Shown here piece by piece: positions 1 to 13,100 of a DNA stretch of 64,000 nucleotides. The position numbers and the translations under genes are program-made. Source of the DNA: Zonotrichia leucophrys gambelii (Eukaryota; Chordata; Aves; Passeriformes; Passerellidae). Position 1 is the first letter of the stretch; each line of letters opens with the position of its first letter. Location: contig NC_088175.1 of NCBI RefSeq assembly GCF_028769735.1, positions 5,704,001 to 5,768,000 on the forward strand, read 5' to 3'. Under the pieces are notes generated by a model that saw nothing but the letters and a program-made list of their open reading frames with translations, was not told the DNA's origin and did no database searches.

Positions 1-210
1 ACTTACAACAGCATTATTACAACATACTTTCTTTAAAATCCCAACAAGTATTTCATCACTTCAAAAGCTATACAGCATTTCCATTATATTTGCAAACTTA
101 ACCTTATACATCTTTTAAAATCTTGAAAAAACTTCTTTTAAGCAATCTATAAGCAGTTAACAAAATTGATAAAATCTACATAATGGAATACTATACACTC
201 CAGTATAAAT

Positions 211-216
211 TTTATT
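211..216 (-). terminator. RCOR1: Candidate distal poly(A) signal of RCOR1
   Basis: The plus strand tttatt gives AATAAA on the transcript strand about 3.9 kb after the stop codon, within very AT-rich sequence. It fits the long 3' UTR known for this gene. AT-rich DNA gives such hexamers by chance, and further signals may lie below position 1. Confidence 0.35.
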
Positions 217-1950
217 TTAGGAGAATATGAATGTAAACACTCATTATTATACAACATGCATAGACTATACTGACCTTCCATCTTCTGAACTGTAACTTTC
301 ACTGCAATTGTGCTTTACTATCAACAGGAAAAGCTGCATTAATCCAGGGAGTGGCAGAAAGTATTTGCTTTAGGGGCATTGCACAAGATCACTAGATTTT
401 GACTTACTGAAGACAAGCTGGAGCTAATAAAATATTTTTTCTCCTTTTTTTTTGGAAAATATCAGCCCACTCATCACTGAATGGGCTATGTACAAATTCA
501 TACCAATTTGAAAAATAAATGCATTATCAAAAAAAACCTCCTATGATATTTTTGCATTTCATTGACTTGGAGATTTTTGTTCACAAATCCAGTGATCAAG
601 TTAGTGTAATGCACTGTTTGGCTCATATTTGGTGTGCAAGAATACCAACAGCATATTAGCGAATTCATAGAATAAAAACTGAAATTTAAAGTGACAATGA
701 GCATATTTTAATACATAATGTTTCTGATGTATTTGTACAGGAAAGAAAAATGTTTGTCAGGACATTGCTTTAAGAGAGTAAGAGTTTCACTCTTATTTTA
801 ACTATTAAAAAAGTGTTCTAGTGGATATTTATGGGGTCTTCCTGGTTGCAAACTTGTAAAAATATATTAAGAAACCATTATCCCCATAGGTATTAAATAT
901 ATCGAGACACAACCATTGTGGTTGCACTACCAGGTATGGCTACTACGGTCTTAAGCATCTGATTGTACATTGTTGCTTTACTGTTAAGCACAACTGAGGC
1001 ATGTATTTTTTTCCCTTGGTTATAAGATTATATTACAAAAATTGATCACTGTTTCAAACCAGTTAAACACGAATATTCAAGTAACAAGGTTGTTTTAATG
1101 GATAAGTGAAAAAAGAAGTTACCTAGCACTTTACACAACTACATAAAAATTAAATAGAACAAATGAAATTTGTTTATGCATATGCAATACACTTTTATAT
1201 CTTTAAGATTTCTAAAACTAAAACTTAAACTATCATTTTCTTTAACGATACCATATTTTGCACAATAACTTATACTTAGGAGAAATAATTTCCCATTTTC
1301 CACAAAATATATATAATTATGACATTCACATCGATAGTTTAAGAAACAAAATTTAAGTGAATATTCTTATTTTATGCAGTTATCTTTGTGGACCCTTCTA
1401 GTCAGAATGCAACCAGTATGATGTATCTAATGCTTGACCCATTTAACAAAAGAAAAAGAGGGTCTTCACCTAAACAAGGTCAAACCATTTCAAAAGCTAA
1501 AATGATTTTATCGCATTTAAAAACATAGTTCAAGAGAATGTAAAAAACTAAACGTTTAAAATACAGTGCTATTATATTGCATGTATCAACTACAATAAGA
1601 TAGCAGTAAACTGAAAAATAATTAAACAACTTTTTTCTTCCTAATATCACAAATGATACACGTTTCCCCCTACCCCATGGGGATGAAGCCAAAACACAAC
1701 TTTTCTGATAAGATGGACAGATTTGAGGGCAAAAAACCAATGAGAAGTCCTCACAGGTACCTAAGTGTCCAGCAGAAGCCTGTCCTGATGAGCTCCCCAG
1801 GCTGAGATGCAAGCTCCCACACCAGTGAGGACCTGTCTGCACGCATTGGTACCAGCAGGAGGTTCAATATTTAATACTAGAGTGTTTCTAAAGAGCAGCA
1901 TTGCTTTACACCACAACTGTAACTGGATTCACAGTGCTATTTGCCCGGTC

Positions 1951-1956
1951 TTTATT
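1951..1956 (-). terminator. RCOR1: Candidate proximal poly(A) signal of RCOR1
   Basis: The plus strand reads tttatt, so the transcript reads AATAAA about 2.1 kb after the stop codon. A GU-rich stretch (TTGTGGTGTAAAG on the minus strand, around 1904-1918) lies where a downstream element would be expected. Use of the signal is inferred. Confidence 0.45.
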
Positions 1957-4076
1957 CCTAATTCACACTGGCTAACTCCTAGCATTCCTTCCCACAAGAC
2001 TCCCAGCTCCAACTGGCACAGGTCTGAAGGAACATTTGAGCCACCTGAGCTGCCAGTTCACAGCAGCAGCTAGGCAATACAGAGGATAGGGAACAGCTCC
2101 CTTCCAGCCTCCCATCACCTCAGAGGATCTCTCTGGAGCTACTAGAATGGAACTGCTCAGAAACAGCTGCCAAGTTGCTCAAAGGGCCCTTTTGGGGCTC
2201 CACACTCTAACCTGTGCTAGGAAATCCCTACCTGTGCTGTGCCTGTGTGTTGCTGCCCAGTTTCTGACATGGAACTTTCCTCCAAGGCTAAGACCAACCT
2301 CAGTGCCACAAAAGGCCACCTCCCCTGCCTTTCCTGGGGCTGTGACCACACCGCAGGAGGTGCCAGAGCCAGCTCTGTTGCCCAGCTGGCATCAGCCTGC
2401 CCTGCTCAGGTACAGAGGGAAGAGCCATCACAGCACACAGCACAGCCCAGCAGCCAAACCTCAGCACCAAGTCCAGGGCCTGGCCCTGAGCTCCATCAAC
2501 CCCAGCTGCAGGCCAGGCCACAGGCTAGCTCATTTCAAGCTGTGTAAGAATGGTGCTATACATCACTGTGTGCCATCTTGGCTTCAATCCTCTGTAGAGG
2601 AAGAGAGGCAAGGAAGGGCCTTCTCTCCACCTGCAAAGACACCTGGTGGTTTCTTCCAACATCATTAAATTAACCATTTTTAAATGCTTTGTGACTAGTG
2701 TTATTTTGCAGCTTTCCACTGGATAAGAAGTAATACTGCTGCTTCTAGCTTCCCTGGACACTGCTCAGCAGTCAGCAACCACCCTGTTCAAGGTGCAAAG
2801 TCCTCCCATGGGACTTGCAAGAACAGCTCCAGTGCAAGCCAGCTAGACAGGCCACAGCATGGGCCATCCGAGCAGAGGGCTGGGATTTGAAAGCTGCATG
2901 CACCAAGTATTTGGAAAAGCACCTCTTAGATTTTAAATTGCATATTTTGGTTCAGAACATGAAAGCGATGTGTGCTTCAGAAGGGTTAAAATGGCCAATG
3001 AAAATTAACCCAGTTCTTCTCCATTACACTTGCAAGAAACCAAAAACTCCTGAAGGTTGAATTCTGTGCTCCAACCCTCATCCAGACTTCCAGTGGGAGA
3101 AGCAGTTTGATGTCTTTGGCAAACAGCGCTCTGAAGAGGAATGAGACACTGGGACAGAAAGTGATCTATGGTAGCCAAATGCAAAAAGGCACATATTCCC
3201 CAAAAGGAGAGGCACCAGAGAAAGTTGTTTTGACTTAATCCCACAGAGGATCAGGAAAAAGAAAGTTGTGTAGCACTCACTTAACAAGTTACAATGCAAA
3301 TGCTGAATGCCAGGGGTTAAATAGCGTATCAAACAGTTTCAGGTTAAGTATTCCCTTTTGCACTAAATAAAAGCCATTAAAATATACAGGAATAAAATGC
3401 TCAATTAGGGAGCTTTCTATGAAGCAAGAACACACACATACAGTGGAAAAAATTGCACAAACCAGAAGTGTAATGAGTTACATCTACAACCTTGGACTGA
3501 CCAAACCTTAGAAATAACATTTCCTATCACTTTGCATTATGCATGATTGCTTGCTAACATGTCCTGTCACTGCAGAACAAACCTGCCACAGCTGGCGTGT
3601 GCACAGGCCCCTCCTTTATAGAAAGCTCACTAATCATAGTGTCATCGTAAGAATACACAGGAAGCGGAGACCACGAGGCCATGCAGCAATACATACTTAT
3701 ACCCTAAGGACCAAGTGTTATAAGAACTCCTAACGTGTAGAGTTACTGTGGGGCTGCTAAGGAGCTCCTTGTTTTGCAGGTTGGTCAAAATTTATAGACA
3801 GGTGTTACTGGTTTTAGAAGTCCCCATGCTTAAGCATGACGTTGGTGAAATGGAGAGCTGAGCTACCTGGGTGCTTTTGAAAGAAAGTGGAGGCAGTATG
3901 GAGGAATGAGGGGAGATTAAGGCAGATGTAGCACAGGACTGGAAGCGTTTGCCTTTTTTTTGGTAATAGCTGCTTGTCCACAGATATGATGCAGATGGCT
4001 GTCTGAGGTTTGCTAATACCTGATATCCTGGATAACACAGTAGTCAACACAAATTGTTCTAGGCTACAGCACCTTC

Positions 4077-4118
4077 TCACGAAGCAGATGCATATCTGAC
4101 ATCAAGAACAGAAGTAGC
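4077..4118 (-). CDS. RCOR1: RCOR1 last coding exon (exon 12), C-terminal tail and stop
   Basis: Encodes [13 protein letters not shown] and a TGA stop (complement of 4077-4079), about residues 473-485. The acceptor is the AG complementary to 4119-4120, preceded by a strong pyrimidine tract (complement of 4121-4140). The exon starts in phase 0, matching the end of exon 11. The DVRYASAS terminus is the diagnostic RCOR1 C-terminus; the first residues (ATSV where human has APV, from memory) differ slightly. The coding part is only 42 nt, and the rest of this exon is the 3' UTR below 4077. It is too short for an ORF scan and was found by protein-block matching. Confidence 0.95.
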   Translation of the reverse strand, partial: ATSVLDVRYASAS

Positions 4119-7100
4119 CTGGAGGGAAGGGGAGAGAAAAAGCAGACATTTAGTTTAAAATGAATACACATAGGCTTTCTAGCATCTGCAAATTTCAGCC
4201 CAAATCTATGGTACTGACAGTGACAAAACATAAAACCCTGCCACCTGGGGGGAATTCCAACAGCTTTCACTGGGATTTGTTGTTGGGAATCTGAAAACAT
4301 ACAAATTAAGACTAGAGTTGATGCTGCTTTAAAACCAACAGCCTCACCTCCCCCCTTCAAATAAAAGGAACTATGGCTGCTTGCTATGGCAAAGCCCAAA
4401 GCCCTCAGAAGTCTAATGAACCTTTCAGGAGGCTGGTGGCCAGACAGCCAAGGCATGCTAGGGAAGAAATCACCCAAGGGATTTCAGTGTTAGGCCAGCA
4501 GAGCCTTCTGGCTACTGCTGAGTCCACCTGACTTGACCAGACACTGCCTGTCCCAGTGCCCTCAAGAGCAGGCACCAGCCATGCAGCACTGCACAAGGAG
4601 GGACCAGGAGCCCTCTCCCAGCCCATGCAGGTCACTTGTGTCCCAACCCCAGTGATGTTTCATCTTGGCCCCAGAACCACTGAGACAGACACCCAGTCAG
4701 CACTTGGCTTATGCCACCTCTGAAGGCAGGAGCTCCACATTCACAGCTTCTTTTGGTCTGGTTCCCACCACTCAGCACTTGATCTGCTCCAGAGTGGGCA
4801 CCTTCCATCATTAATCTCAGGATCACACTTGTTGCTCTAGTTGTCATTTTACCAGACCTTGCTGTCATGCCTCCACTCTCCCAACTCATTTGGGATCCTC
4901 ACTGCTCCAGTATCCACCCACCTGGCCACATCAGCCCACTCAGGCTCCTGCTGAAGCCATTGCTTCCCTATGTCAAATAAGATTCCCCTTTTTTGACCTC
5001 AGCTTTCAGAAGCAAGGATGTATCTGAAGCTAGGAAGAATCTCAGAGGGGCCAGAGAAGAAAAGGTCTGCATTATCAACATGTAATTCTACAGGAGACAG
5101 GAAAAGACAGTAGCAAGAGCCACAGATCTTTCAAATTAGTGGCTATGTACTAGCGCCAATGCTGGTTTGCTCCATCTCAATTCTGGAAGAATGGGACAAT
5201 TTCACTCCCACACACCAGTGAAGGCAAGTGTTCTGAGTTTGGTTTTGTCCATTTGTCATACCTTTGGACATAGTTCCCAAATATAAGCAACTTTGAATTG
5301 CATGTTATTAGGTTTTGTGAAGCAGTGAAGTTCTGCTTTTTGAATGTCCAAGTGATGCAGCCCTAATCAGTGCAACAAAAATATACAGCACATTGATAAG
5401 TCTTTACTCCATGCTCAACCAAAATTTGCCTTATGCTGTTAACTGTGTTTGCATTTACAATGCACAGTTTTTTCACCAAGTTGTCTTTTAAATTAGGCCA
5501 AAGGGAGTCCTTGATCAGACTTTTTAACACACAAACCTCTACCATGGTTTTCTTCTACAAGACTAAGTATTAACCTTTATTGTTAACACTGAATTTTTGT
5601 AACTAACTTCCATTCTTAAACATCCTACAGCCTCTTTGTTAATTTCAAACCTATATGACCTTTGGGAAAGTGTTAACTCTGAACCTCCATCAAGAAGAGG
5701 CTGTTCCTAAAATTTGCCTTTACAGACACAGCTGTAAACTTAAGGAAACTTTGCCTTTAGGTAACTCCAGAGTGAAGTTCCATGCACTCACATTGCTTAT
5801 AGCTTTCTTCCCTTCATTTGAGTGAAACCACTGACCAAAAATTAAGGAGCAAGCTTTGGCTCAGAAGATTCTATGATCAAACCTTGCCAAACCTAGAAGA
5901 CCTGGGAGAACTGAGTGCAGGGAAAAAATCCAAGATAAAGATGCATGGGGCTTCAGTAGAAAGAGGTATTAAAACATCTATGTTCTGATGAGATACACAT
6001 ACTGTCAGAGGGCTGCAAATTTAATGTTCTCCTTCCACTTTCCTACAAGCCTGGATCTCCCAATTCCCCAAATCAGTACTGGAATTGTATACCCAGATGA
6101 AGTAAAATATGCACTAACTGAAAATTGACAAAAATGGCTTTTGCAAAGACTATATATATAAATACACACGCACATCTATCTGAACTGAGCTCAGATTGGG
6201 AATTTGATGTGACTTTAAAATTGTATTTACCTCATCTTCCTCTTCAGACATTTTAGTGGAATTATCAGGAGATTTTACAGGCTTCTGGCTATTGGTTCCA
6301 TTTGTCTCCTCTTTGCCATGCTCTGCCTCCCACTCCTGTAGGACTTCATCTATGTTGAAACGACGTCGATAATTTACAAAAAAGTTTTTCACTTGCACCA
6401 CAGATTTGTTTCCAATCACATCAGAGATTGCCTGAAAGTCTCGGCCGTATTTCCTGATTGCTAAAAGCAACAAACAGAAAAACAAAAGCAGTGAGTTATT
6501 TCCATAAAGACGACAAATCAGGCTCAAGTCACAGCATAAAGATCCAAAGCTGAAGTTCTGTCAACATTTCAAACCTTCTTCAGATTAATGCAGAATAAAA
6601 AAAAAAGTCTAAACTGGGAAAGAGACACAGTTAAAACCAGTGCTGGAGAAGAGAACAGAGGTGTAGTAAAAGATGGGTGGAATCAAATGTACAAGGCCTG
6701 TTTAAATCTGCCTGTACTGCTTGAAAAGTTACACAGACAAAGATGACAGCAGTGACTCCAGCTGAGTTTCACTTTCTGAAAGCTTGGACAGGCAGACACT
6801 ATGTCCCAACATTCACATGATGCCATTTATGTTGCTCAGGGAGGGGAAGAAGGAATATTGTATCCCTGTTCAAATACATTCTTTGGGCATCAGTACATGG
6901 CAGTATCCAAGTCCTCCTTCCTTACCTTCTGAAGAGAAACTCAGCTCTGAAATGAACCAGGGTTTTGACTACCAACAACTGAAGTACAAATAAACTTGTA
7001 GTGCCATACCTTGTACAGCAAGAAGCTGCTCATCTGTGGTCCAACGTGCATTAAATTTCTGGACGACCTAGACACGAACAGCAACAAAAATTAGGTAACT

Positions 7101-10100
7101 TCATTTATATACTTTCACTTGTACCTGAGCTCATAAAAACCTCTCAAAAGTGCAACAAGGAATTCACTGTTAGTCAAAGCATATCATTAGCATTTATCTT
7201 CACAATTAACAAAGGTCAGAAAATTATCTCACCTCTGGAAGTCTGTATTGTTCTATACCACCTTCAAGCTTTTCTTTGAGCGCGCTGTTTGTCTGTTTGA
7301 TATTCTGAATCTGAAAAGAAAGTTTCATCCCTTTAAGAAGAATTTAAAAAAAAAATCTTTGGACAAGCCCTTTTCCAGCAGCCTTGGCAGGAACCTCAAA
7401 AGCTCAGCCTTCCAGTTTTTGTCACAGCCTGCCCTTTCCAAAAAGAAAGTTTGCTATATTGGAATAATGTACAGCAGGAGCAGCTGGCAAATCAGGAGAT
7501 CCCATTTAATTTATTCTCTGCTGTCTACAAGTTATTTGGAGCAAGAACTGTCCCAACTTCCAGGTCTGTATAAAGCCCAGCATAAGAAGATCAAACCCAT
7601 CTGCAGCAAGTAATGAATCAAAGACTGCTAAAGAGTTCAGCTTCTCCCAGAGTGCCAGGAAAAAGGCTTCAGGCCAAAATACCAATTCTATTAACTTCAA
7701 TAAAGAGCTTGAGACAGATCTCTGCTTTAGAAACAGCAAAATGCTCAGATCTAGGCAATAAACTCATGTAGTAAACCTGTATTTACTCACAGATATTTGA
7801 AAAACATTTGTTTAAAAGGCAGATCCATCAGGGAAGCAAAAGGTACATAAGGAGTCTGTATGATACCTGTCTAGGAAAGACTAAGCCAAACAAATCTGCA
7901 GCTTCTGAAAGTACCACATGAAAAGGCAAAGGAAAGAGCTGCTGCAGCTGGAAATTGCATACTGCTGAAACCAATGCCACCTGAGGCAAGTCACAATTAA
8001 AAATGTAGAAGGAATTCTGAACTGCAAGAAAAGCTAGGGGCCAACAAATGTTCCTTCAAGTCCCTGCTATGAACTTTCCCTTGTTTTACTTCAGGTCAAA
8101 AGTAGGCTTGCCCACGGAACTAAAACGTGAGAGATGTAAAACCCAGAGCTGCATTCAGAGCACAAGGACAGTAGCTTGTCAATTAAGGCATGCAGCATTG
8201 TGCATCATCACTGCCAAGCTCCAATTTCTGCCAGCTTTGCAGACTGCACCAGGCAGCGCCAGCAAACCCAGCAGTGACTCCTGTGCCATCCCGCTCGTAC
8301 CTGCCGCTTGATCGAGACCAACTCCATGTCCAGTTGTCTGAGTACAGTGGTAGCAGCTGTGGCATTGGCAGAAACAGCCTCCACATCTTCCTGGGAAAGG
8401 AACATTCCTTTGGGAGGTTTCCTCTTTGCTCTGTTCTTGGCCTGTGTACTGTGCTTCTCCTTCTTCACCTGAGGGACAGTTTCAGCAGGTGGCACCTGGC
8501 AAACAGCAGTCAGTCATTTTAAAAAACCAAGTATCTTTAGAGATCCCTTACAGCTCAAACCATTCTGTGACTGATTTTTAGCCTCATCAAAGGCTGGAGA
8601 ACAACAATGTCAGTATGCAGACAGGAGGACATTTTTGCTTTCAGTGGCATGTCATACAAACAGTCTTATACAAATCTCTCCCTTCTTTTAGCAGCTTTCA
8701 GTGTTTACAGAGATACTGTGGTTGCCTTCTCTGCCCATTCTCATTTCGGGAGACAGATGCCCAATTTTGCATTTAATAAATGTTCTGGTTATTTTCAAAC
8801 TTCCAAAACCCTTCTTCTTGTTTTCATCATCAGATCTGGACACACCACCAAGAAAGAAACAAAGTGAAGTGTGGAAACAGAAAGAACATAACTAAAACAC
8901 TTTACTGAGAGTTGTTTTACTACCTGACAGAGACAGGAAGGAATAAATCAAATTTATTTAAAGGCAAAGGATTAAGGAGTGAGGTGACAACAGTGTAATT
9001 CTTAGACTGTTACACCATTTCTTGGAAGCCAGGTTTTCTTGCATAGCACTTGAATATCAACTGTTCCATCCAAATGGTGCAGTTTTACCTAAAATAAATG
9101 TTAAGTCTTTTTTTGAAAAAGGAGTATTTCACAAAGCACTTCCTATTTTTATCCTTTATGTCTAAAGCAAAGACAGGTAGATTAGCCAGGACACTTACTA
9201 AAGATCCTTCAAGAGCAAAGATGATTCTAAGATAGCAAAACCATTTCTTCCTGAAGTTACACTCAACAATCAACTCATACCTAAGATTTTTTACCCAGTG
9301 ACTGAAGCCTGGCCAAGAACACAGAACAGAAGGGTGGCAAGGAGAGAAAAAGCAGAGGGGAGGCATTACATGTGAATCCTCTGCTTGATCACTGCAAGCT
9401 TTAAACACATTGGCTTCACTTGGTGCTATTGTTTTCCTCCTAATTTGCAGCTACATGCAGTTTCTACACAGTTTGTGGCATTTGCCCATTAGCATTGAAT
9501 GCTTGCCTTTGAAACCATGTGAAGCTGAGCACCAAACCCCAAGTATGAGGTTCTGACTCCCAAAGGACTCCAGCACAGCTGCCATGAATAAAAGCTTTCA
9601 CCCTCCTCATGGGCACAATGGCCAGAGCCCCACAGCAGCAGCAGCAGTGTGGACAGTTGCCTGCTCTCAACCTTTTTCTTCCATCCACTGGTGCACAGTA
9701 TTCCATGAGATCTAATGCCTAGGGCAAGCCCAGAGGTAACTCTGGCCATTGCAGGAGGGATACCCCTATGTCTCTCTGCAGACAGGAAAGCAGGTGCTGA
9801 ACAGGAGAAACCAGACTGGTTAGCTATGAACAAGTGAAGTAAGCTCTGCTCTCTGCTTCAGAAGGGAGCACTTTGATAACTGAGCCAGGTAAATTATTCA
9901 GCATGGATAGACATTTCAGATCCACTCATATTTCATCTACATACACTGCTTCCCAGGACTACACAGCAATGCCTCACTGCAGGTTCAGCCTGTCTGCTGA
10001 CCAACAGGCAATGCCTGCAGTGCAAACATCCCAGAAGCTTCAACATTAAAGAAAAATGAAAGCAGTTTCAAATTACTGTTTTACACAGTTCAAAAAATGC

Positions 10101-13100
10101 AAAGCTCTTTTGTGTTGCAGACAAGAACCAGAGCTCCAGCAGAACAATTTTTGACAGCTCCAAATGCCTCTAGGCCCCAGCAAAAATTGGAACATCTAGT
10201 CTGTCCTGGAAACTCTTCATTCCTGGCCACACACATTTCTCTTGAGAATTAAACCAATTTTTGAAAACCAGAGAGAATTAAAATGCAGGGATTTAGAAGG
10301 GATTTAGCAGTACTCCTGTTTATTTAGATATTGCCACTGCTATCCAGTGCACTTCAGTCTTACAAACTCCTAATACAATGTTCCCTTCCTCAGATTTCAC
10401 TGTGTAAAAAGAAGATAAAGGTATCTCAAGCTGCATAAAAACAGAGCATGAAGTAGGAGGCACTTCCAGGAACAAGGAAGATACAAAGGAAGCAGGTCTA
10501 GGTCATGACCTCAGTATTACAGAGTCACTATGCAAGGAAATCCAAACAGTTGCACTAACAATTAAATTTAAAAAAAGAACATTCTTCTTCCAATGATCCT
10601 CAAAAGAGGAAACAGATGAAAGATTTCAGATACTCTGAGAAATCCCAGTATTACTGGGTAAGTCAGATAGCAACCAACAGGTCTCAGAGCTGAAAAAACC
10701 ATCTCTGCAGATCTGGGACAGGGAGGTTCCTTACAGTAAGTCCTGGGCTGCTGGCACATCACAGCCCCTGCATGTCTGACCACATCACTAAAGAAACCTA
10801 ATGACCAAAGACAAACTTGTCCCCTCCTGGTTACCTGCTGTGTCTCTCAAGGCATTTCAATAAGCCCTAAATGCAGGTACTGTAGGATCAGAATCACTGA
10901 ATCCTTAAGTTGGAGAAGACCTCCAAGATCATGGAGTCCAACCTTTGACCAAACACTCGTCAACCAAACCACAGCACTAAGTGCCATGTCTGGTCATTTC
11001 TTGAACACCTCCAGGGATGGAGACTCTGCTATGTTCCCAGGCAGCCCATTCCAGTGCTTGACAACCCTTTCAGTGAAAAAATTCTTCCTAATGTCCAGCC
11101 TGAATTCCCCTGAGGACATTTTCTGTCATTGTGTCCCTGGACGCCTAGGAGAAGAGACCAACCTCCACCTTGCTACAACCTCCTTCCAGGCAGCTGCAGA
11201 GAGAGACAGAGGTCTCCTCTGAGACTCCTCCTCTCCAGACTGAACAAGCACAGCTGAACTCTGAACAGGCTTCATTATGAAGGCTGTCAGCTCCATTTTC
11301 AGGACAATCCCTGTCCTGAAGAGTCCCCACAAGGCTGCCATGGCACACACAGCCAGACTGAATACACTGCACGAGTTTCAGATTGGTTTGAGTGCCATGG
11401 CCTGTACCAGTGTTACAAGGAGGGCACAAAGCCTCCTCCCACACTAACATTTTCTGCAAAAATATCTTGATGGTAGCTGTCCAAACCAGACATCTGATCT
11501 GTTTTGGCCTTACATGCAGCCAAGCTGGAGAAGAACTATCCTTCTCTCTTCTGCAGCAAGTTCAGGACATGTCAGCATTGGCTGGGAAATAATAAAGGGG
11601 GTTGAACAGAGTTCTTTTACAGATGAAAGCTTTTGAAGAGCTTACAGAAAAATCTTAACTGCAAATTCATTAAAATAATGGGAAATGAGACAATAGCATT
11701 ATTTACAAAACACTATAGAGTTACAGTACACTGCTGGAACTCAGCCAAGTGAGAACCCTTCCTGAGTGTTGCTGAGGCTTCTGAGAACTCAGTTTCTTGT
11801 AAGGATTAATACAAATGGCTTCACATCCACTCTGCCTCCAGGAAGACATCAGGAACATGCTGGTTCCATCAGTGGAAACAACAGCAAAACTTTCCTGGAA
11901 AGTCTAGAGAGCACCCTCACGTGGGTGAAGAGCAGATGGGAATGTGGTGATTTTTCAGTTATTTCCATGCAAAATTTTTTGTTGGTGGAATTAATCTCAC
12001 TGAGAGTGACTGACAAAACCATTACTCTGGAACCTTTTTTTGACTGTGTGGAATCATGTCTTTATAAATACATCTAGAGGGTTTTTCCTAAATATAACCT
12101 TTAAAAAAATTAAGAAATAGAATGACCAGGAGAGAGAGACTGGGAGAGAAATCAGGCTAGAAGAAACCAGGAAAGGGAGCTAACTTCAAGGAAAGAAAGT
12201 CTTAATCATCTTCCTGTAACTCATACATTCAACCCACACTGCTGCTGAACAAGGTGTTTTTATTTAGTAACAGGTAACCTGCAGGTTAGGCACATGGAGA
12301 TGAAGTATATGATCTCCTGCAGGGCATCACAGGCTGGGTTTTTATAACTGTTGTATTTGTGTAGCTATTTTCATCCCGAACTCTATGCCCACAGAAAATG
12401 AAGTACTTGAAGTGAAACACAAGTACTACATTTTGAGCTGATGTGACAACAGGTTAAGGTCACCCTGCCAGACAAAATTAACTAGGCACAAAAGCTTTCT
12501 CCTTTACTTTTCACCAATACAGCTGCAATCCTGGCGCTGGTGAAGTGACAAGGATTGCTGGGGATTTCAATACATCAGGAATGTACCTTAGAGTCTAACA
12601 TGTATATAAACATTCTTCTGTTGGTCTACCTAGAACAAAAGGATGGATCCCCCCTCCACCAAGCCATCTCCATAGGGGGATGTGCTCCTACTCCATCTCC
12701 ATGCAGTTAGGTTGATTTAAACCACTGAGGGTGGTTTAAGCTAACACAGAGAGAAGATAAAAGGGACTGGAAACAATCACATAGTACATTAGCATGGGAT
12801 GGTGAAGTGTTAAATTTTCCCAGCTCTATCCATAACAACTTCTTTATCTATACTTGTCTTGATCTAAGAATAATTCTGAAGACAATTCTTATCTTGTATG
12901 ACAACTAGACAAAGTACTGAAGAAAATTAGATACTGTCACGAAGTAGCTAGTAAATAAACACTTTCATTTGTACAGGAGTAAGAAACAGAATTCTACCTC
13001 CTTTTTGCTCTCCTTGTTTTGTTCAACTTCAATGTCAATAGGGTTATTTCCATTTGCTTCTTCCATTTCATCCTCACTGGAAGACAAAAGCAAACAGTAC

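Larger units (their letters stand above)
1..4076 (-). other. RCOR1: RCOR1 3' UTR, possibly including some downstream flank
   Basis: This lies directly after the stop codon with no splice needed. RCOR1 is known to have a 3' UTR of several kilobases in other vertebrates. On the minus strand AATAAA occurs at 1956-1951 and at 216-211, so UTR lengths near 2.1 and 3.9 kb are possible. Composition changes along the stretch: about 1750-2900 is GC-richer, and 1-1500 is strongly AT-rich with many ATTTA pentamers when read on the minus strand. Open frames here on either strand (for example plus-strand 2147-2668) show no recognisable protein. The exact 3' end cannot be fixed from sequence alone. Confidence 0.7.
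6461..8300 (-). other. RCOR1 introns 10, 9 and 8
   Basis: Intron 10 is 6461-7009 (549 bp), intron 9 is 7068-7232 (165 bp) and intron 8 is 7311-8300 (990 bp); the exons between are listed separately. All are GT-AG. No coding sequence, RNA gene or recognisable repeat was seen. Confidence 0.85.
8496..12997 (-). other. RCOR1 intron 7
   Basis: 4,502 bp, GT-AG. It contains a CR1 LINE fragment (10885-11245), a (CAG)5 run at 9633-9647 and a small perfect hairpin (12717-12739). Nothing else is recognisable. Confidence 0.85.

Noticed and set aside
2147..2668. 173-codon plus-strand open frame in the RCOR1 3' UTR
   Set aside because: The translation is low-complexity, rich in Pro, Ser, Ala and Gln, and shows no domain. 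Other frames in the same GC-rich patch are open too, and it is antisense to the UTR.
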